Shown here piece after piece: positions 1 through 6,950 of a stretch of DNA of 26,132 nucleotides (within the stretch, counting starts at the first letter, position 1; each line of letters opens with the position of its first letter). Origin of the DNA: Porphyromonadaceae bacterium UBA7555 (GTDB lineage Bacteria > Bacteroidota > Bacteroidia > Bacteroidales > Muribaculaceae). The notes under the pieces are model-generated. The model worked only from the letters and a program-made list of their open reading frames with translations. It had not been told where the DNA came from and made no database searches. Both the position numbers and the translations under genes were made by a program. Location of the stretch: positions 1 to 26,132 of the forward strand of contig DLLT01000029.1 of NCBI GenBank assembly GCA_002478045.1, read 5' to 3'.

Positions 1-188
1 GTCGCAATTTTTTTCATCGGATTGTGTTATAGTATATATTAGTTTTTTTGATAATAAGACGTATGTGTGTCTTCAAACATAACATATGGCACTGTTAAAA
101 AAATTTTATGCCTCGAATCTTTGTTAATTTGACGAGATTAAATGTGCTTCATTCGGCCGTACCGCTATGTCTCGATAACTATATTCGC
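1..188. other. Intergenic region, no gene seen
   Basis: This AT-rich left edge holds no open frame with coding character. It contains poly-T runs near 8-13 and 42-49 and a weak 5-bp inverted repeat (AAGAC at 56-60, GTCTT at 69-73). It could include the far upstream control region of the amylase gene or the tail of a gene lying outside the window. I see no RNA gene in it. Confidence 0.5.
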
Positions 189-196
189 TATATTTG
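189..196 (+). promoter_or_regulatory. Possible upstream -7 box (TATATTTG)
   Basis: TATATTTG matches the Bacteroidetes -7 consensus TAnnTTTG and is followed by GCAG, as is common after such boxes. No TTTG is found at the expected -33 position. It lies 77 bp upstream of a second, closer -7 box and may be a second promoter for the amylase gene or a chance match in AT-rich DNA. Confidence 0.3.
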
Positions 197-227
197 CAGT
201 TAGTATGTCCGGGGTCGGTCGATATTC

Positions 228-260
228 TTTCGGTCGAAAACGTGCTGTATTTCGCCGAAA
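228..260. promoter_or_regulatory. Pair of palindromic operator-like sites
   Basis: Two imperfect palindromes share the arms TTTCG and CGAAA. The first is at 228-239 with the two-base centre GT and the second at 250-260 with the single-base centre C. Their starts are 22 bp apart, about two helical turns, so they face the same side of the DNA. The second fills the space between the -33 and -7 positions of the promoter at 266-273. A related direct repeat, CGGTCGA, occurs at 216-222 and 231-237. The layout suits a dimeric regulator controlling the amylase gene; which regulator is unknown. Confidence 0.45.
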
Positions 261-265
261 ATGTG

Positions 266-273
266 TACATTTG
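266..273 (+). promoter_or_regulatory. -7 promoter box of the amylase gene (TACATTTG)
   Basis: TACATTTG fits TAnnTTTG exactly and is followed by GCACAG. The -33 position near 242-246 has no TTTG, which would fit a promoter needing an activator. Transcription would begin near 280, giving a leader of about 100 nt before the ATG at 384. Confidence 0.55.
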
Positions 274-300
274 CACAGAGATTAAAAGAATCATGCTTAC

Positions 301-341
301 GTGTATGTCCGATACAACGAGACATACACATATAGGTGTAT
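301..341 (+). promoter_or_regulatory. Amylase leader with two mutually exclusive hairpins
   Basis: A perfect 9-bp stem pairs GTGTATGTC (301-309) with GACATACAC (321-329) around an 11-nt loop. The last six bases of the right arm, ATACAC (324-329), can instead pair with GTGTAT (336-341) around a 6-nt loop. The two structures cannot coexist. The region sits about 20 nt inside the predicted transcript and ends 42 nt before the start codon. It could be an RNA switch, a stability element or a protein-binding site; no known riboswitch class is recognised. Confidence 0.4.
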
Positions 342-383
342 ACTAAAGAGATAAATAATATACATTAAATACAATCTACTAAT

Positions 384-3152
384 ATGATTAAACGACTGAT
401 CACATTTTTGGTGGCGGCGCTTGTGCTGGGTATCTCCGTAGCTTCTGCACAGATAGTCACCACCTCTCCGGCCTTGCTGCAAGAGGCCAGTAAGAATGTT
501 GTACTGACTTTCCACGCCGATTCGCCTCTGGGCAACGGCGGCCTCAAGGGATTGTCCGCGACCACCCCGGTGTACGCCCATATAGGCGTGATTACCAATA
601 AGAGTGTCAGCACATCCGACTGGAAGTATGCGCCTTCCAAATGGGGCGACAATGCAGCTAAGTACAAGCTGACATACGTATCGGCCAACACCTACACCTT
701 GTCTATCGGCGACATCCGCACCTATTTCGGTATCACCGATGCGACAGAGACCGTACAAAAGATTGCTTTGGTTTTCCGTACCGGCGACTGCACCAAAGAA
801 GGCAAGACATCTTCCGGCGGCGATATCCTTGTAGACGTCCTCGAACCGGGTTTCCAGATGGCCCTGAATGTGTCCACTCCCAAGGTTATCACAGCCGAGG
901 CTAAGGCCACGCTTACGGTCAATACCACCGAGGCGTGCACGATAGAGCTTTACAACGGCACCTTCCGCTTTGGCCGCAAGACCAACGCCACTACTTATTC
1001 CTCCGAGTATAATATGAATACCCCCGGCACTTACGACTTCAAGGCTGTGGCTACGACTAATGACGGCAGCAAGACCATGACCAAGACCTATACGGTGAGC
1101 TACATCACCGATTCGCCGGCAGGTACATACCCAGGCGGCGTGCCCAAGATGGGCGCCGTGAAGAACGCCGACGGCACCGTGACCTTCTGTATCGCCGCTC
1201 CCGGTAAGAAGAACGTGATGCTCGTTGGCGCATGGAGCAACTACTCGACAGTTGCCAATCAATGCGAGATGAAATATCAGGACTACAACGGTCAGCGCTA
1301 CTTCTTCCGCACGGTCAGCGACCTTAAGGACAATGTATGGTATCCGTACTACTACATTGTAGACGGCACCACCAAAGTGGGCGACCCCTATGCGCACATG
1401 GTTCTCGACCCCTATAGCGACAAATGGCTCGACTCTTCCATCTGGCCGGATATGCCCAAGTATCCGTACGAGAAATTTGACGACACAATGCTGGCCGTAT
1501 ATCGTGGCGACCTCGACGGCAACTACAAATTCAGCGATTTCACCATTCCCGACCACCGCAATCTGACAATCTATGAATTGCTGGTGCGCGATTTCACCGG
1601 CACGGACCGTCAGGCCAAGGGCGAAGGCACCCTGCGCAAAGCCATTGAGAAAATACCATATCTGCGCAGCCTCGGCATAAATGCCATCGAGCTGATGCCT
1701 GTTATGGAATTCAACGGCAACAACTCGTGGGGCTACAATACCAACTTCTATATGGCTCCGGACAAGGCCTACGGCTCGCCCAAAGACCTCAAGGACTTCG
1801 TGGAATTGTGCCACCAAAACGGCATAGCTGTCGTCCTTGACATCGTATTCAACCAAAGCGATGGCCTGCACCCTTGGTACCAGATGTACCCCATAGCCTC
1901 CAACCCATTCTATAACAAGACCGCGCCGCACGACTACAGCGTACTCAACGACTGGAAGCAGGAAAACCCGCTGGTACGTCAGCAATGGAAAGACGCCATC
2001 AAGTACTGGATGACAGCTTACAACGTTGACGGCTTCCGCTTTGACCTAGTCAAGGGCCTCGGCACATCCTATCCCTCCGGTACGGAAGCATACAATGCTT
2101 CGCGCGTAGCCGTGATGAAAGACCTCCATGCAGCCATCAAGGCCGTCAAACCCAACGGAATACATATCAACGAGAACCTCGCCGCCGCTAAGGAAGAAAA
2201 CGAGATGGCAGCCGACGGACAACTCAATTGGGCCAATATCAACTACAACTCCTGCCAATTCGGTATGGGTTATGCCTCCGGCTCCAATCTCGAGCGCTTC
2301 CTGTCCACCTCCGACAGCCGTACGGCATTCTCGACGGTGGCATACGCCGAGAGCCATGACGAAGAACGCGTAGGCTACAAGCAGAAAGCATACGGCTACG
2401 GCTCGGTCAAAGAAGACCAAAACAAACGTTCGTACCGCTTGGCACAACTGGCTGTGCAGATGCTGCTTACTCCCGGTCCGAAGATGATTTGGCAGTTCGG
2501 AGAGTTCGGCGCCGACCAAACCACCAAGAACTCCGACAATAGCAACAATACCGACCCCAAGACAGTGGTATGGTACTACAAAGACGCAACAGATCGCGTC
2601 GGCATTTTCGAGGCTTATCAGGCCATGTGTAACCTCCGTCGCAACAACGCCGACCTCTTTGTCAACGGAACGTTCACCCAGGTGGGTATGAATACTCAGT
2701 CCTTCAGCACCAACCGAATTATTCGCCTCAATAACGGCGATGACGAAATCATCGCCCTCATAAATCCCAACGTAGACGGCGCAACCAAGACTGTGGGCTA
2801 CTCGGTGCAGAAGATTTCCGCATCCAACTACCAGATCCTCAGCTCAAGTAAAAATCTGACGGCCACGCCGACATTTAGCGGCACGACGGTCAAATGCGCC
2901 ATACCGGCCAACGGCTATATCGTCCTCGGCACGAAATCCGTCCTCGGCGTGGATGATGTCACCGTGGATGCCGACCCGACAACGGCAGTCAAAGTCTATG
3001 CCGATGGCCGCGAGATTGTAATCGACGGCGAGTACACCACCGCCACGGTTTACAATGTTGCCGGCAGCCTCCAGCCTTCGCTGAGCGTCTCCGCTCCCGG
3101 TTTGTATATCGTCACCGTAGACGGAACGGCGCACAAGGTGCTTGTACGCTAA
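384..3152 (+). CDS. Secreted GH13 alpha-amylase with C-terminal sorting domain
   Basis: Glycoside hydrolase family 13 enzyme expected to cleave alpha-1,4-glucans at the cell surface or outside the cell. A signal peptide covers residues 1-22 (cleavage after ASA). Next come a starch-binding-like beta domain (about 24-155), an Ig-like domain (about 156-242), an E-set/CBM48-like domain (about 250-350) and the GH13 barrel from about 390 to 760. The catalytic residues are visible: nucleophile D554 in GFRFD, acid/base E597 in HINEN and stabiliser D659 in SHDEER. Region I reads DIVFNQ, so Q491 stands where many GH13 enzymes have His. A beta domain follows, then a tail of the T9SS sorting type ending in KVLVR (about 855-922). 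The start is the first ATG after an AT-rich leader. It is a single-gene unit with its own promoter and terminator. Exact glucan specificity is not decided by sequence alone. Confidence 0.93.
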   Translation: MIKRLITFLVAALVLGISVASAQIVTTSPALLQEASKNVVLTFHADSPLGNGGLKGLSATTPVYAHIGVITNKSVSTSDWKYAPSKWGDNAAKYKLTYVSANTYTLSIGDIRTYFGITDATETVQKIALVFRTGDCTKEGKTSSGGDILVDVLEPGFQMALNVSTPKVITAEAKATLTVNTTEACTIELYNGTFRFGRKTNATTYSSEYNMNTPGTYDFKAVATTNDGSKTMTKTYTVSYITDSPAGTYPGGVPKMGAVKNADGTVTFCIAAPGKKNVMLVGAWSNYSTVANQCEMKYQDYNGQRYFFRTVSDLKDNVWYPYYYIVDGTTKVGDPYAHMVLDPYSDKWLDSSIWPDMPKYPYEKFDDTMLAVYRGDLDGNYKFSDFTIPDHRNLTIYELLVRDFTGTDRQAKGEGTLRKAIEKIPYLRSLGINAIELMPVMEFNGNNSWGYNTNFYMAPDKAYGSPKDLKDFVELCHQNGIAVVLDIVFNQSDGLHPWYQMYPIASNPFYNKTAPHDYSVLNDWKQENPLVRQQWKDAIKYWMTAYNVDGFRFDLVKGLGTSYPSGTEAYNASRVAVMKDLHAAIKAVKPNGIHINENLAAAKEENEMAADGQLNWANINYNSCQFGMGYASGSNLERFLSTSDSRTAFSTVAYAESHDEERVGYKQKAYGYGSVKEDQNKRSYRLAQLAVQMLLTPGPKMIWQFGEFGADQTTKNSDNSNNTDPKTVVWYYKDATDRVGIFEAYQAMCNLRRNNADLFVNGTFTQVGMNTQSFSTNRIIRLNNGDDEIIALINPNVDGATKTVGYSVQKISASNYQILSSSKNLTATPTFSGTTVKCAIPANGYIVLGTKSVLGVDDVTVDADPTTAVKVYADGREIVIDGEYTTATVYNVAGSLQPSLSVSAPGLYIVTVDGTAHKVLVR

Positions 3153-3181
3153 GCATATAACGACTTCCCCCTAAAATAACA

Positions 3182-3223
3182 GCGGGCGTGTCTCTCGGAT
3201 GATGACACGCCCGCCATTTTTTT
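3182..3223 (+). terminator. Rho-independent terminator after the amylase gene
   Basis: A perfect 11-bp GC-rich stem, GCGGGCGTGTC (3182-3192) with GACACGCCCGC (3204-3214), has an 11-nt loop and is followed by CA and seven T residues. It lies 30 bases after the amylase stop codon. Confidence 0.92.
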
Positions 3224-3379
3224 GTGCTAAAATTGCTCACCGGTGTGTGGAGAATGTGAATGAAAGTCGGTTTGTGCCGTTTTTTGCTTGTTGCGTATAT
3301 CTTATAATCTGCTGAAATACACATTTTAACCTATTATATTGCGTTTTGAAAAATATTTCGGAGAATAATTCTTCAAAAA
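3224..3379. other. Intergenic stretch before the next promoter
   Basis: This AT-rich DNA has no convincing frame. It contains a small palindrome AGAAT-A-ATTCT (3362-3372) just upstream of the -33 box. Copies of TTCGGAG at 3357-3363 and 3386-3392 flank that box and could be regulator contacts, though they are too short to be sure. Confidence 0.4.
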
Positions 3380-3411
3380 TTTGCATTCGGAGGAATAAGT
3401 GTGTATATTTG
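3380..3411 (+). promoter_or_regulatory. Bacteroidetes-type promoter (TTTG-N20-TATATTTG)
   Basis: The -33 element TTTG (3380-3383) and the -7 element TATATTTG (3404-3411) are separated by 20 bp, an exact fit to the Bacteroidetes consensus. Transcription should start near 3418, leaving about 90 nt of leader before the ATG at 3509. This is the best promoter in the window and should drive the two-gene unit 3509-4984. Confidence 0.8.
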
Positions 3412-3508
3412 CTGCGAAAACATCCTTTCTATCTCCGGTTGCCTCTTAGACATCACTTGTGGCTCTCGGAAAAGGAGGGAACAATATTAACCTAATACCT
3501 AATTTATT

Positions 3509-3877
3509 ATGAACAGAACCACCAGACGACTGAAAGCGCTGCTGACGGCAGTGGCTCTGGGCATGTGCTGTGCGTATGCACAGACAGCCACGCCCGGAGG
3601 CTTTATCCTGCCAAGTGTGGACTCGGATGCCGACCCTTACGACTTCAGGATGTCCAAGACCGATGACGGCATGTCCGTCTCGCTCACACTAAACCGCATC
3701 GACCGCACCATCACCGACATCAATAATACGAGTCATACGCCACTTACAGCTATTGGGCCGAGCTCGGGAAAAAACTGACCCACGCTATACCTTGACAATT
3801 CGCCGACAGGCATCTGCGTTATTTCGATGATGGTGGATGACGAAGTAATGGATACATACAAATTACTAAAGCAGTAA
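3509..3877 (+). pseudogene. Small secreted protein gene with two compensating frameshifts
   Basis: The reading frame from ATG 3509 encodes a signal peptide (residues 1-24, ending AYA-Q) and a short mature part, then stops at TGA 3776-3778 after 89 residues. Protein-like sequence continues in another frame from 3727 to about 3789 (it reads YESYATYSYWAELGKK and on), then returns to the original frame from about 3782 to a TAA at 3875-3877 (reads TLYLDNSPTGICVISMM and on). A one-base loss near 3722-3727 and a one-base gain near 3779-3790 would explain this. The restored protein would be about 122 residues and would end 3 bases before the next ATG, as expected of an intact operon partner. I do not recognise the family. 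It may be a true pseudogene, a truncated 89-residue protein, or the result of two sequencing errors. Confidence 0.6.
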
Positions 3878-3880
3878 GAT

Positions 3881-4984
3881 ATGAAACGAACAATAATAGT
3901 TATATTGCTTATGCTTTTAGGTATGGAGGTACAAGTCTTTGCGTTTAAGACGGGCCGCACCTATAATGGCAAACCCACATATAATGTCAACGGCATAGAA
4001 TACATTGTCGTGACAGATGCTGATGCCGCAACAGGCAAGGTTGACCATACAGGTGCTTACGTGATACTCTCTGAAGACAAGTCTCTGAAATTCTCAGGAA
4101 AAATCAACATACCTTCTTCCGTTGTCATCGAGGGAAAGGAGTATGATATCGTAATCTTTCATGGCTTATCTGCCTATGCAGAAAACGAAGATTCGTCCTT
4201 AGAAATAAACTTGCCGGAAACGATAAAAAGAATTTGCGGCCTATCTGAACAAAGAAAAGTCAAAAGCATAAATATTCCGACAAGCGTTACCGAACTTTTC
4301 GGTTTGACGTATAAGTCGGATACACTGTTCATTCCAAAGACATTGACTAATTTTAGAGAACACACATATATACCTGCTTCATATATCATCTTTGAAGATG
4401 GATTGACGCAATGCCCATGTCACGGTGTTGTCTGTGATAATGATAGCATAATAATTCCGGGCAGCATGGAGATGCACAATTTCTCTCTATCGGCATTTAA
4501 TCTTGAGTATATGAAGATAGCAAAATCGGCCGACACCGCAAAAGTGCCTGTGCTGGGTGATTGCTTTTGCCCAAATTCATATAGAATCAAAACAATTGTC
4601 TGTGAATATATGTCTCCTCCTATAGCAAGCGCCTGGGCCTTCGACCTCGAAAAATCAGAGCAAGACCCACAATATCCGAAAGTTGATCCGGAAGACCCAT
4701 ACCCATACGGATACTATCCTACAATGTGTGACCGTGCTACGTTATTTGTACCCGAGGAAGCTATCGAGGCATACAAGGCCGCTCCTGGATGGAAGAATTT
4801 CAAGACGATTCTGCCCATCAAAGACGGAGTGAATGACGTGACGGCGGACGAGACTCAAGTCGTTGCCACCGAGTATCACGACCTATACGGCATACGTCTC
4901 GAAACATCGGCCGAGCGCGGTATCACCATCCGCACGGACATCTACAGCGATGGCACACGCCGCTGTACCAAGATCCTGCGTTGA
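3881..4984 (+). CDS. BspA-like repeat surface protein with sorting tail
   Basis: A secreted protein of 367 residues with signal peptide 1-22. Residues about 70-250 show degenerate repeats of the LRR_5/BspA kind (phrases such as INIPTSVTEL and LFIPKTLTNF), giving a beta-strand pattern. Residues 286-310 carry the usual closing motif of this family, with LFVPEEAIEAYK followed by WKNFK. A linker leads to a C-terminal sorting-type tail (about 326-367, with YHDLYGIRL and final TKILR). BspA-like proteins are surface proteins implicated in adhesion; a role here is inference. It begins 3 bases after the disrupted small gene and likely shares its promoter. The body is AT-rich (about 33-43% GC in 60-base blocks between 4081 and 4380), whereas the tail is about 58-60% GC, unlike the rest of the gene. 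Confidence 0.75.
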   Translation: MKRTIIVILLMLLGMEVQVFAFKTGRTYNGKPTYNVNGIEYIVVTDADAATGKVDHTGAYVILSEDKSLKFSGKINIPSSVVIEGKEYDIVIFHGLSAYAENEDSSLEINLPETIKRICGLSEQRKVKSINIPTSVTELFGLTYKSDTLFIPKTLTNFREHTYIPASYIIFEDGLTQCPCHGVVCDNDSIIIPGSMEMHNFSLSAFNLEYMKIAKSADTAKVPVLGDCFCPNSYRIKTIVCEYMSPPIASAWAFDLEKSEQDPQYPKVDPEDPYPYGYYPTMCDRATLFVPEEAIEAYKAAPGWKNFKTILPIKDGVNDVTADETQVVATEYHDLYGIRLETSAERGITIRTDIYSDGTRRCTKILR

Positions 4985-5022
4985 CATCGCCAAAGCCTGT
5001 TTTTAGGCATATAAACTCATAA

Positions 5023-5061
5023 GCAAGGCCGCCGGATAAAGTGTAGTTCCGGCGGCCTTGC
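5023..5061. terminator. Bidirectional hairpin terminator between convergent genes
   Basis: A perfect 14-bp stem, GCAAGGCCGCCGGA (5023-5036) with its complement at 5048-5061, has an 11-nt loop. It lies between the end of the plus-strand repeat-protein gene (4984) and the end of the minus-strand ABC-F gene (5101). The flanks are T-rich but lack a long T run on either side, so termination may depend mostly on the stem. Confidence 0.8.
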
Positions 5062-5075
5062 ATTTATGTCAATAA

Positions 5076-5106
5076 GAGCGGTTATTCAATGCCGGAGCGG
5101 TTATTC
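5076..5106. repeat. Short direct repeat spanning the ABC-F stop codon
   Basis: GAGCGGTTATTC occurs at 5076-5087 and again at 5095-5106, 19 bases apart. The second copy contains the stop codon of the minus-strand ABC-F gene. The first copy therefore places a second, in-phase-looking GAATAA downstream. It looks like a small tandem duplication. Confidence 0.6.
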
Positions 5107-6867
5107 GATTTCGGAGAGTTCGAGCCAGCGCATTTCTTTTTGGTCGAGGAGGTCTTTGACTTGGCTGTAACGGGTGCTCATGGCTGCGATGTCTGCATCG
5201 GGTGCGGGAGTGCCGGCAAAGGCGGCTTCCAGCGAAGTACGCTCGGCGGTGAGGGCGTCTATCTCGGCGGTCAGTGCCTCAAATTCGCGTTGCTCCTTGA
5301 AGCTGCGGCGTCGGCGCTGGGGTGTCTTGATTTTGACGTTCTGCGATTGTGTACGTTGAGCCGGCGCTTGTGAGTTTTGCTCGGCACGCCAAGCGCGGTA
5401 ATCGCTGTAATTGCCGGGGAAGTCGCGGATGACGCCATCGCCTTCGAGGACAAAGATGTGGTCTACGATATTGTCCAGAAAGTATCGGTCGTGGCTGATG
5501 ATGATGGCGCAGCCATTGAACTTGGTGAGGTACTCCTCGAGTATGCCCAGGGTGACAATATCAAGGTCGTTGGTGGGTTCGTCCAATATCAGGAAGTTGG
5601 GACGTCGCATCAGCACGGTGGCAAGGTGCAGACGGCACAGCTCGCCGCCGCTAAGGGTTTCGGCGTACTTTTGCTGGGCGGGGACGTCAAAGAGAAAGCG
5701 CTTGAGCAGTTGCGAGGCGTTGAGCCGTGAGCCTTCGTATTCGATGTCATCGGCGATGTCGGTGATGACGTCGATGACGCGCTTGCCGGGTGCCGGTGCA
5801 AAGCCGTCCTGGCTGTAGTAGCCGAAACGCACTGTCTCGCCGATGTTCCACTCGCCGCTGTCTTGCGGCACCAATCCCAGGAGCATTTTGACGAAGGTGG
5901 ATTTGCCTATGCCGTTAGCGCCGATAATTCCGACTTTCTCGCCGCGTGCAAAGTCGTAGGAGAAGTCGCGCACGATGACACGGTCGCCAAAGGACTTGGA
6001 GATGTGACGAGCCTCGAAAATTTTGCTACCTATGTAGACTTTGGATGCGTTGCCGAGATCGACGTTTCGTTCTGTGAGGTTGACGCGGCTGCGTTCCTTG
6101 AGGTTGTAAAACTGCTCGATGCGGTATCTGGCTTTGCCGGCGCGTGCCTGCGGCTGTCGCGACATCCAATCCTGCTCCTTGCGCAGCAGGTTGTTGACGC
6201 GATCCAATTCGGCGGACATGGCGCTGATGCGCTCGGCACGTCGCCGCAAAAAGTAGTCGTAATTGCCGTCGTAAGTATATATTTGAGTGCGATCTATTTC
6301 GATGATTTTGCTGCATACGCGGTCCAGAAAGTATCGGTCGTGCGTCACCATCAGCAGCGTCATACGTGCTTTGGCCAAGTATGCTTCCAGCCACTCGATA
6401 GCGTTGATGTCCAGGTGGTTGGTGGGCTCGTCCAGTATCAGAAGTTGCGGCTCGGTGGCTATAGCTCGTGCCATAGCTACGCGTTTGCGTTGACCGCCGG
6501 AGAGCTTGGCAAGCGGCACGGAAGTATCGTTGACGCCCAGTCCGGACAACAATCGTATGTATCGACTGTGTGCTTCCGAGGCCTCATTGCCTAATTCAGG
6601 GGCTGCATCGGCTGCGGTGACACTGTCATCCGCAAATTCGGGATTTTGTTCGAGTATTGCTATGCGCAGGTCGTTGCGGAATACTATTGTCCCGCTGTCG
6701 GCCTCCTCCTTTCCGGCGATGATGCGCAGCAGCGTAGTCTTTCCGGTGCCGTTTTTTGCTATCAGACCTATTTTGTCGCCTTCGTTGATGCCGAAGGATA
6801 TGGAGTCCAAGAGCATACGGTCGCCGTAGCTTTTGGTGATATTGTCTATTTGTGCGAGTATGGCCAC
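5101..6867 (-). CDS. ABC-F family ATPase (Uup/translation-factor type)
   Basis: A cytosolic protein of 588 residues with two ABC ATPase domains and no membrane segments, the layout of ABC-F proteins, which act on ribosomes. Domain 1 has Walker A AKNGTGKTT (37-45), signature LSGGQ (122-126) and Walker B LLILDEPTNHLD (142-153). Domain 2 has GANGIGKST (316-324), LSGGE (405-409) and LILDEPTNDLD (426-436). Between them is the charged linker (about 200-265) typical of the family. The C-terminal 80 residues form a basic stretch and a coiled coil, as in Uup. The start is GTG at 6867; no in-frame ATG lies just upstream. It follows the neuB-like gene after 83 bases without a visible promoter, so it may be cotranscribed with the glycan genes, though its job is probably unrelated. 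Antibiotic-resistance subtypes cannot be excluded, but the Uup-like tail argues for a housekeeping member. Confidence 0.9.
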   Translation of the reverse strand: MAILAQIDNITKSYGDRMLLDSISFGINEGDKIGLIAKNGTGKTTLLRIIAGKEEADSGTIVFRNDLRIAILEQNPEFADDSVTAADAAPELGNEASEAHSRYIRLLSGLGVNDTSVPLAKLSGGQRKRVAMARAIATEPQLLILDEPTNHLDINAIEWLEAYLAKARMTLLMVTHDRYFLDRVCSKIIEIDRTQIYTYDGNYDYFLRRRAERISAMSAELDRVNNLLRKEQDWMSRQPQARAGKARYRIEQFYNLKERSRVNLTERNVDLGNASKVYIGSKIFEARHISKSFGDRVIVRDFSYDFARGEKVGIIGANGIGKSTFVKMLLGLVPQDSGEWNIGETVRFGYYSQDGFAPAPGKRVIDVITDIADDIEYEGSRLNASQLLKRFLFDVPAQQKYAETLSGGELCRLHLATVLMRRPNFLILDEPTNDLDIVTLGILEEYLTKFNGCAIIISHDRYFLDNIVDHIFVLEGDGVIRDFPGNYSDYRAWRAEQNSQAPAQRTQSQNVKIKTPQRRRRSFKEQREFEALTAEIDALTAERTSLEAAFAGTPAPDADIAAMSTRYSQVKDLLDQKEMRWLELSEIE

Positions 6868-6950
6868 TTTGGAGTTGAATTGTATATTGTTACGCCGTAT
6901 CTTCGGATGGGCTTCGGGTGTCGCGCTCTTTGACTATAGCAACTGTAATG

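Noticed and set aside
297..1985. A 562-codon frame on the minus strand opposite the amylase gene
   Set aside because: It is antisense to a clear GH13 gene with intact catalytic motifs, has no recognisable domain, and arises from the codon pattern of the real gene. The same applies to long frames at 5863-6594, 8645-9634 and 13447-14268 on the plus strand.
3471..3478. AAAGGAGG as a Shine-Dalgarno site for the gene at 3509
   Set aside because: It lies about 30 bases before the ATG, too far for ribosome binding, and Bacteroidetes leaders generally do not rely on this sequence.
3776..3778. In-frame TGA in the small secreted gene as a selenocysteine codon
   Set aside because: The sequence just before it in that frame is not protein-like, while another frame is, so a frameshift explains it better. 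No selenocysteine insertion hairpin is evident after it.
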